Assembly (NCBI GenBank): GCA_010015675.1
Contig: ML976983.1
Location: 1,175,957 to 1,239,956, forward strand
Source: Byssothecium circinans
Taxonomy: Eukaryota > Ascomycota > Dothideomycetes > Pleosporales > Massarinaceae
Reading direction: 5' to 3'
DNA length: 64,000 nt
The notes beneath the pieces were generated by a model. The model made no database searches, was not told the DNA's origin, and saw only the letters and a list, made by a program, of their open reading frames with translations. Positions 57,093 to 64,000 of the stretch are shown piece after piece. Numbering within the stretch: the stretch's first letter is position 1; every line of letters begins with the position of its first letter. A program made the position numbers and the translations under genes.

Positions 57093-59021
57093 CTACGCAC
57101 TATTCAAAATAACATCCGCCGCCTTCTCACTAACCATAAGAATCGCACTCGTAATGAAAATTCCGGGAATAGCCGGGAAAACGCTCGCATCCACAACCCT
57201 CAGCCCGCTCACTCCGCGGACCCTAAACTCAGAATCAAGCACAGCATTAGGATCGTCGTCGCTACCAATAGGACACGAGCAACTCGCATGGTGCCCCCAA
57301 GCCACATCTTTGACATACTGCTCCAGCTCCGCTTGACTCTGGACGTCCGGGCCGGGCCTCTCCTCGACGAAATCCGTGCCCCCTAGGAGGCCGTAGTTGT
57401 GGTATTCAGCCAGGGCGTCGCGCGAGATGTTGATGGCTTGGACGAGGGTCTTGAGATCGAGTTGGTCTGCGCCGCCTGCTGTGGTGCCCGTGTCGAAGTA
57501 GTTGAAGTTGATAAGGGGCTGGTCGAGGGGGTCGGCGGATTGCAGTTCGACGGTGCCGGCGCGGTTGCGCGTGTGGGCTTTGAGGGAGTACCAGGAGAAG
57601 TAGGAGTGGTCTTGGACGGCGTAGTCGCCCCATTGGGGGAAGTAGCCTATGAAGTTTACGGGGCCGCCGAAGATGTAGAGATCGATGTTTGTGGTCGAAG
57701 CGTAGTCGGAGCGCTTGGCCATGGTGGCTGCGAGGCCGTTTGTTGCGTAGGCACCGCGTTGGGCGAGGATGTAGGGATTGGATTCCCATTTGGATAGACA
57801 TTCGTCGTTGGGCTTGCTGTCGAAGGTGCAGCCGTCTAGGATGGGGAAGTCGTTGGGGTGTTTGACGTTGACGGGGACTTCGTAGCGGTCCTGCATGTTT
57901 GTACCCACGCCGGGGAGGTCGGAGATGACTGAGATGTTGAATTTGTCTAGCTCGTCTTTTGCACCGATACCGCTGAGTTTTAACAATTGTGGCGTGTTGA
58001 ATGTGCCACCTGAAATAATCACCTCTTTGCTAGCAGTTGCTGATCCTGGAGTGCCTAATCCACTGCTCGTGCTGAGGGGACTTGCACGATACAAGTACTC
58101 TCCGTCGAGAAATTCGACACCGGTGGCTCTGGGGGTGCTTCCAGACTCATCGAAGGTAATCTTGGTGACGTGACGGTTCGTGCGAACATCAAGAGGATGA
58201 CCAGCCTGCACTGTACTCCTGATATGCTCACGTACCGACGTGCGGACCCCATCCTTCATGATAAGTGGAATTTGAAAGAATCCCTCAGTCCGATCACGAG
58301 CGGAATTCAGTTGGTTGTTTGGATCGTTAAGCAGAGCATTCGCAAGTCCCGTGAGAGCGTTGAGAGGAGTGATACCGAGCCCTGCTTGTGCGGCACCACT
58401 AACGAGGTGTTGGGCCAGCTGGAGGTCGCCGAGTAGAATGGTCGGATCAGTGGGTTGGGTCGGTTGCCATTCTTGCACTTTGGCGAGATACTTTTGCATG
58501 CTTGTTGCCGCCCATGAGTTGTCGCCCGTCAGTATGGCAATATTATCCCAATCGCTCGCGTGCGGTAGGATCCAGATGAGTGCATTGTGCGTGACGCTTC
58601 CACCCAAAGTGGCTGCGCGAGGATAGAGTATCCCACGCGGTGTCGCACCCTCTGGAGCGTCGGGGCCAACGTGGAAATCGAAAGGAGCAGTCTCCCAAAC
58701 GTACTTGGGATCTCGCCTGGCACGCTGCTGGTCCTGGTAGTGGTTGACGAAGATGTCCCATCGTAACTTGGGGTCCTGAGTGACGACGGCTTGGTATCCG
58801 GGAACTGAGATGTTGACGTTGCCAGCTTGGTCGTTCCCAGCCTCGATCAGAAGCGTCTTGTGACCTGCCATTGCAAGTCTACACGCTAGGGGTCCTCCTC
58901 CTGCACCGCTGCCCACCACGATGTACTCATAGTTGAGATCTGTGCCATTGGCGGATTGCGCGAGGGCAAAGGGCCCTGAGACGGCCAGCAACGCCGACGT
59001 GATAAGTTGCAACAGCCTCAT
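57093..59021 (-). CDS. Secreted GMC oxidoreductase, intronless
   Basis: The frame gives 642 residues from the ATG at 59021. That start was chosen over an upstream in-frame ATG at 59108 because it opens a signal peptide (MRLLQLITSALLAVSGPFALAQ). The FAD-binding motif is VVGSGAGGGPLACRL, followed by the E of LLIEAGNDQ. The GMC signature appears as PRAATLGGSVTHNALIW and SGGTFNTPQLLKLSGIG. Near the C-terminus WGHHASCSCPIG supplies one catalytic His. The second position, normally His or Asn, lies in a PAIPGIFITSAILM segment with no obvious His or Asn, so activity or mechanism may differ. No intron is needed, unlike the neighbouring GMC gene, so the two are not a recent tandem duplicate. It is likely extracellular, oxidising an alcohol or sugar. 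Confidence 0.9.
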   Translation of the reverse strand: MRLLQLITSALLAVSGPFALAQSANGTDLNYEYIVVGSGAGGGPLACRLAMAGHKTLLIEAGNDQAGNVNISVPGYQAVVTQDPKLRWDIFVNHYQDQQRARRDPKYVWETAPFDFHVGPDAPEGATPRGILYPRAATLGGSVTHNALIWILPHASDWDNIAILTGDNSWAATSMQKYLAKVQEWQPTQPTDPTILLGDLQLAQHLVSGAAQAGLGITPLNALTGLANALLNDPNNQLNSARDRTEGFFQIPLIMKDGVRTSVREHIRSTVQAGHPLDVRTNRHVTKITFDESGSTPRATGVEFLDGEYLYRASPLSTSSGLGTPGSATASKEVIISGGTFNTPQLLKLSGIGAKDELDKFNISVISDLPGVGTNMQDRYEVPVNVKHPNDFPILDGCTFDSKPNDECLSKWESNPYILAQRGAYATNGLAATMAKRSDYASTTNIDLYIFGGPVNFIGYFPQWGDYAVQDHSYFSWYSLKAHTRNRAGTVELQSADPLDQPLINFNYFDTGTTAGGADQLDLKTLVQAINISRDALAEYHNYGLLGGTDFVEERPGPDVQSQAELEQYVKDVAWGHHASCSCPIGSDDDPNAVLDSEFRVRGVSGLRVVDASVFPAIPGIFITSAILMVSEKAADVILNSA

Positions 59022-59520
59022 TTCAGCCAGCCAGCGATTGTCGGGACCTTGAAGATGCGATCCGTCGACGATGTAGCGAAACTTCGACCGACGACCTTTA
59101 TCAACCAACTACCTTAAGCCTTAGGCATCAGCGATCCACAACGCTGCCAAAGGTAGGCAAATCACTTTCGCATTCTTCCCAGATGGGAAGCTAATGCCTG
59201 CCAAGCTACAGGGCTGCTTGAACCCTGTCCTTGCTGCAGACTACAAAGTTGCGATCGACATGGATATAATAATCTGAGCATCTAGCCTACATGTAGATTC
59301 GCAAAGCATCGCGAGCGTCATTCGACGCGTGATACCATTGCCAACTTGCCCCAAAATGAGGAGTGCCTCGGCATCGTAGATGAAGATGGGAGAATGTGAA
59401 AACTCGGCTTCTTTGTAGGATTTGCTCGGGTTTTTTGCTTGAATACTTCTTGATCCGTTGGTTCTGGGGTAGCATTCGTTCCGCATCGATAATTTTCGAC
59501 GCCCTATCACGTCGGCGACA
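59022..59520. promoter_or_regulatory. Divergent promoter of GMC and peroxygenase genes
   Basis: 500 bp separate the divergent start codons of the GMC oxidoreductase and the heme-thiolate peroxygenase, which would allow shared control. No operator was identified. Confidence 0.45.
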
Positions 59521-61041
59521 ATGCGGTATGCTCTGTTTTTTCCTGTGGGATTGGTGTCGGGTTATGCATTCATTGCCAATCAGCCTGGCATCAAGAACAC
59601 GCATCTCCTAGCCCGTCAGCAGGTATTTGAAATCCCCATCAGGAGTCCGAAAAGCAAGTGAGCTGATTTCAACAGTCTGCTGGTCCCCTTCCAGGTGGAC
59701 CAGAAACTTGTCCCTTCAACCCCAACCATGTCCCAGCTGTACCCGTGAACGCTGAATTGTAAGTTCAAACCCCATACCAGTCGACTCGTCCTGATCATAT
59801 CCCGTTCGCAGCAATTACAATGGCGCATATGGCGGTTTCCCAGGCAGAGGCAAAGGGGGTTACCAAGTACCTGCCCCGAATGACACTGCGCACCAGTTCA
59901 TGCCACCCACCGACAAAGACATCCGTGGGCCCTGTCCCGGCCTAAACGCCATGGCAAACCGTGAGACACCATCCATCCTTCCTGCAACGAGCCCACTCAC
60001 TGACTTCTCTCCAGACGGATTCCTAGCCCGCGATGGAATAACAGAGTACGCAGAACTCGTCGACGCGGTCCAAAACGTGTACAACATGGCCTACGATCTC
60101 GCCAACTTTCTGGCCGTTTTCTCCATTTACATCGCGGATGGAGACTGGATAACCCGGAAGCTGTCGATAGGATGCGATGCTACCACCCGCACGTCCTTTT
60201 CGCCGATTCTGACAGGCAGCCAGCCTGGTCTCGTGGGCCACAATAAGTTCGAGGCTGACGCTTCGCTCACTCGGCACGACTATTTCACTAATGGAGGCGA
60301 CAATTTCAACTTCAATACCACGTTGTGGGAGAAGATGACTGCCAGCACGGGCGGATTGTACGACTTGAACGGTCTGGCGAAATACCGCTATGAGCGATAC
60401 GTCGAGTCGCGAACGGAGAATCCGCAGTTGTGAGTTTTCCGCACCTTGTGTCGACGCAGTATTGGTCATGGGTAGCTGACATGTCCAGCTTCTTCGGTCC
60501 CCTCGGATTGTTCCAATACGGCGCTGCGTCGTTCATCTACGAGCTCTTCCCCAATGGAAACGAAGGCTACATCCCTAATATCAACAACACCGCCTCTTTG
60601 TTAGTCCTTCTTTTCACAAACATTGAATGCCGCAGTTCCTGACCATACCCCAGCTTCGGCGCACAGCAAGAATCCGACGGCACCTGGTCCAGCGTCCCCG
60701 AACGCATCCCCGACAACTGGATTAACAGAGTCACGCCCTACAGCTTACTCGACGTGGTAGGGCAAATATCCCTCATGTACGGCGCGCACCCTGTTGGTAT
60801 TGGCGGCAACGCGAACGAGCAGTTCGTCGGCATAGATTTCCCGCCGTACATTAAGAGTGGGAACCTCACGGCTCCTACGCCTAAAGCGCTCGCGTGCTTC
60901 TTGTATCAGTTTGTGTCAGTGCCGATTCCGTCGACTTTTAATAGTGTTATCACTCCGACTGTGCAGGTGCTGCAGGCTGTACTTGTGACTATTGGAGGGG
61001 AGGCGTTCACGAATCTTGGCTGTCCGCTTCCGTTGACTTAG
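59521..61041 (+). CDS. Secreted heme-thiolate peroxidase/peroxygenase (chloroperoxidase/UPO family)
   Basis: Five exons (59521-59622, 59676-59758, 59812-60429, 60489-60599, 60654-61041) give 433 residues. The N-terminus is a signal peptide (MRYALFFPVGLVSGYAFIA). The heme-ligating motif is Pro-Cys-Pro at residues 102-104 in RGPCPGLNAMANRE. The acid-base region is FEADASLTRHD, with Glu209 and Arg216, matching the E-x-D-x-S-x-x-R pattern of long-type unspecific peroxygenases rather than the His-containing chloroperoxidase site. These secreted enzymes use H2O2 to insert oxygen into aromatic and aliphatic compounds. All four splice joins restore family sequence (NAEF|NYNGAYGGFPG, then FFGPLGLFQYGA). 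The divergent GMC oxidoreductase next door could supply H2O2. Confidence 0.92.
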
Positions 61042-61521
61042 ATGTCTGCGTAAGAGGGGTTGTTCGCTGCTAGGGGTTGTCGTGGTACATCGAGATTGTA
61101 GAAAGACCATCGTGATGTAATTGAGCATATGCAATAAACATTCAATGTAACAGCCCCTGTTGGTCTAAGTGATTACAATCTTGAAAAGGGGGACTGGCGT
61201 ACGATTTCTGCTCAGCATGAGTTGTGGTGGCATTTCCCCGCACTCGAGCTGCATGGCTCCAAAATCCGGCACTCTTTGGGAAGCACTCGCCCCCCAGCAG
61301 GGATGGAATTATGTCGATTTCCGTTTGCGCGTATTCGCGTATTCCGCATCCCCGCGAGATGCTCCGGACGAGCTTTGCAGTTCGGTGCATCATTCACCGG
61401 GCCTAAGATGCTCGCGACTGAGTACAGAGTAAATACTAGAAATTAACATTACTAGCATGTCCACCGCAAGCATAAATGGAACTGCATTTGTGGGCCCGCC
61501 GGTCGCCATCCATCGCGCACC
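61042..61521. other. Intergenic, nothing recognised
   Basis: This is the 3' flank of the peroxygenase gene and the promoter of the GH35 gene. I see nothing else. Confidence 0.45.
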
Positions 61522-64000
61522 ATGGCTCTCACGACGTGTGCGCTCGTCCTCCTTCTCTCGTTCCAAATCTTCACCTCCGCTTCACCTCTCGAGCTTCCCT
61601 CCCTGCACCACGCCGCCGTCCTCCGCCCACAAGATGCCTTCCAGGACATTGTTACATGGGACAACTCCTCCATCATGGTGCGCGGCGAGCGTATCATGTT
61701 CCTTTCTGCGGAGTTCCACCCGTGGCGTCTTCCATCCCCCGGGCTGTGGTTCGATGTCTTTCAAAAGGTCAAGGCACTTGGCTTCTCGGGCGTGTCTTTC
61801 TATCTGAATTGGGCCCTGCTAGAAGGCGAACTAGGGTGTGTGTATTTCTTTAGATGTGTCGGCGACAGCTCGCTCCGGGACGACGGAGAGAAAGCCGCGA
61901 CCACCTAGTACTGTTTCGTTTTGCAGACCCGTCGACAAATTTACTAACCCTTTTTCCCCTCTAGGCACGTGCGCACCGACGGCATCTTCGCGCTGGATGA
62001 ATTCTTCAGCGCTGCGAAAGAAGCCGGCATATACCTCTGGGCGCGCCCCGGACCCTATATCAATTCCGAAGTGTCAGGCGGCGGACTCCCGGGCTGGCTC
62101 CAGCGCAACAAGGCTCAGCTTCGATCCACCGACCCTAGTTTTCTGAATGCCACCAAGGCATATATTGCACATGTTGGGAAGATTATCAGCGACGCTGAGA
62201 TCACCAAGGGCGGACCTGTGGTTTTGTTCCAGCCAGATAACGAATACTCCCTATGTGATGGTTTTCCTGGAATTGATGGAATAAGCAGTTGCCTCGATAA
62301 ACGTTACATGAAGATCATACAAGATGAGTACCGCGAAGCTGGTATTACAGTCCCGATGGTCAGCAACGACGCTCTTCCGATTGGGAATTTCAGGCCTGGG
62401 TCAGGCGTAGGAGAGGTAGACATTTACGGTTTCGATTTTTACCCGCTTGGTTGGGGACAGGAGCCGTGTAAGCCTCGTTGTGTTGACCGTCGACGTCTTC
62501 TCATGAGAACCAGGCTCAAATCAGTCGAACTGGAACCGGGGAATCCCACACTCCATGTACCCTACCCTCTTGCGCAACATCTCGCTTCCTACGAGTCCTC
62601 GTTCCATTGTCGAGTGTCAAGGCGGGAGCCCCGATAAATGGTATGAACTTTTCCTTGCATCTGAATTTAACCAAGCTAAACATAAATTTTAGGGGCGGCG
62701 TCGGCGTAGACGAGTGCGCGGCTCTTATCAATGAAGAATTCGAACGCGTCTTCTATAAAATTAACTATTCCCTGAAGATTACTTTAATGAATCTCTACAT
62801 GGTATGTTCTCGTCATCTGATTTGAAGCTGTCATCATCGTCTAACAACTTGCAACGACAGACATTCGGTGGTACAAATTGGGGCAATATGGGCCACTCAG
62901 AGGGCTACACGTCTTATGACGTCGGTGCCGCTATCCGCGAGGACCGGACCATAACGCGCGAGAAATACCATGAGTTGAAACTACAGGCAAATTTCTTCCG
63001 TGTCTCGCCGGCTTATCTTACCGCACGACCCCTGGTTGAATCTGTTGGCAACTACACTGACACGAACGCTTTGGTCACGACTCCCCTCGTTGGCACTCAG
63101 ACAAGCTTCTACATTGTGCGCCACGACGATTTCCAGACATTTGGCTCGACAGCGTACCAGCTTCGCGTCCCGTCTAGCCTGGGAAATGTCACGATCCCAC
63201 AACTTGGTGGCTCTCTTACACTCAATGGCCGCGATTCCAAGATTCATGTCGTAGACTACGACTTCGATGGCCTCAATCTTATCTATTCATCAGCGGAGAT
63301 ATTTACTTGGGCGCATCAAGGATCGAAGAGGATTTTAATCCTATATGGCGGGGAGCGTGAAACGCATGAATTTGCCTTCCCGTGTTCTATTCCTGCTCCG
63401 AAGACTAGTGGCACACAAGTTCAGTACAAGAGAACGTCTCAGGCGCATATTTTGCAATGGAGTGTGCAAGAAGAGAGGACTATTGTGAGTTTTGGAGATG
63501 AACTGGACGTATATTTGCTCTGGCGGAACGACGCGTATCGGTACTGGGCTCTCGACCTTCCCGCACCCGCACCCCTGGGACTTCACCATTCACCCTCTCG
63601 GCATGGCAAGAATGCGACAGCCGGGTCGATTGTCGTGAGGGCTGGATATCTTCTCCGGAGTGCTAGCATCTCTGGCCAAACGTTGCATCTCTCAGGTGAC
63701 GTCAATTGCACTACGGGTCTTGAGATCATCTCTACGCCCGCTAAGATCTCGTCCGTCACATTCAACGACAATCCACTCAACGTCACCGTCAATGCTGTCG
63801 GAAATCTTGCATCAGTAATCGAATTCAAGCGTCCCAATGTCATACTCCCAGATCTTCCGAACGCGCAGTGGTCATACCACACCTCTCTACCCGAAATCCG
63901 ACCTGACTATGATGATTCCGCATGGACACCCTGCAATCTCACGTCTTCAAACAACCCACGCAACCTTACCACGCCAACCTCTCTTTACGCTGGCGATTAT
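61522..64000 (+). CDS. GH35 beta-galactosidase, partial at window end
   Basis: Five exons (61522-61835, 61965-62467, 62514-62640, 62693-62801, 62861 to beyond 64000) give at least 731 residues and the frame is still open at the edge. A signal peptide (ALTTCALVLLLSFQIFTSAS) leads into the GH35 barrel: RGERIMFLSAEFHPWRLP, LNWALLEGELGHVRTDG, RPGPYINSEVSGGGLPGWL, then the acid/base region FQPDNEYS (Glu198) and the nucleophile region SIVECQGGSPDKWGG (Glu306). MTFGGTNWGNMGHSEGYTSYD follows, typical of fungal GH35. Downstream are the beta-galactosidase jelly-roll domains. The enzyme would remove terminal beta-galactose from plant polysaccharides outside the cell. The acceptor GAACCAG before exon 3 was chosen because it keeps frame and gives CSNQSNWNRG. 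The 3' end lies outside the window. Confidence 0.93.

Noticed and set aside
1..64000. CRISPR arrays, bacterial operons, riboswitches and tRNA genes
   Set aside because: The window is fungal by intron structure and gene families. I saw no array-like repeats, and no tRNA was recognised by eye. A tRNAscan run would settle the latter.

Overview
This window looks like nuclear DNA from a filamentous ascomycete (Pezizomycotina, probably Dothideomycetes-like). The genes carry short GT-AG introns, many of 48-60 bp and a few of 140-280 bp, often with CTAAC-type branch sites. The families are typical of filamentous fungi: HET-C, NACHT-WD40, DUF8021, Clr5, an Rpn4-type zinc-finger factor, a GPI-anchored Cu-only SOD and secreted GMC oxidoreductases. 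One transposon carries a pattern that fits repeat-induced point mutation (RIP). Splice models were made by hand from consensus sites, reading-frame closure and recalled family motifs. No database search was run.

Layout. 0.3-5.4 kb: an intact 2OG-Fe(II) oxygenase, then a divergent pair of decayed genes, a second 2OG oxygenase and an allantoate-permease-type MFS transporter. 5.6-9.7 kb: a secreted DUF8021 protein, a metallo-beta-lactamase-fold hydrolase and a small frameshifted gene. 10.2-10.5 kb: a candidate MITE. 11.8-14.8 kb: a GPI-anchored HET-C/vWA protein whose start codon is probably split by an intron. 15.4-21.6 kb: an APC permease with a 17-nt exon, a tiny Cys-rich secreted protein and a Clr5-domain protein. 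22.4-29.6 kb: a housekeeping block with the NatA catalytic subunit, an unknown conserved protein, ethanolamine-phosphate cytidylyltransferase and an Alba-fold protein. 32.7-35.6 kb: a membrane protein and an F-box-like gene with an in-frame stop. 35.6-45.9 kb: a gene-poor stretch around an Rpn4-like factor. 45.9-46.8 kb: a Cu-only SOD. 48.2-53.5 kb: a NACHT-WD40 (NLR-like) gene split by a 2,992-bp hAT element. 54.1-64 kb: two secreted GMC oxidoreductases, a secreted heme-thiolate peroxygenase and the 5' part of a GH35 beta-galactosidase.

How the genes may work together. The right-hand block is a plausible extracellular oxidative and plant-polymer module, because GMC oxidases can make the H2O2 that heme-thiolate peroxygenases need. 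The left end looks like the remnant of a small metabolic locus. The best-documented event is the hAT insertion: perfect terminal repeats, an exact 8-bp target duplication inside a recognisable NLR frame, and a transposase frame of about 820 codons with 33 internal stops that are all TAA or TAG, with no TGA and no frameshift. I did not find a clearly unprecedented multi-gene system.
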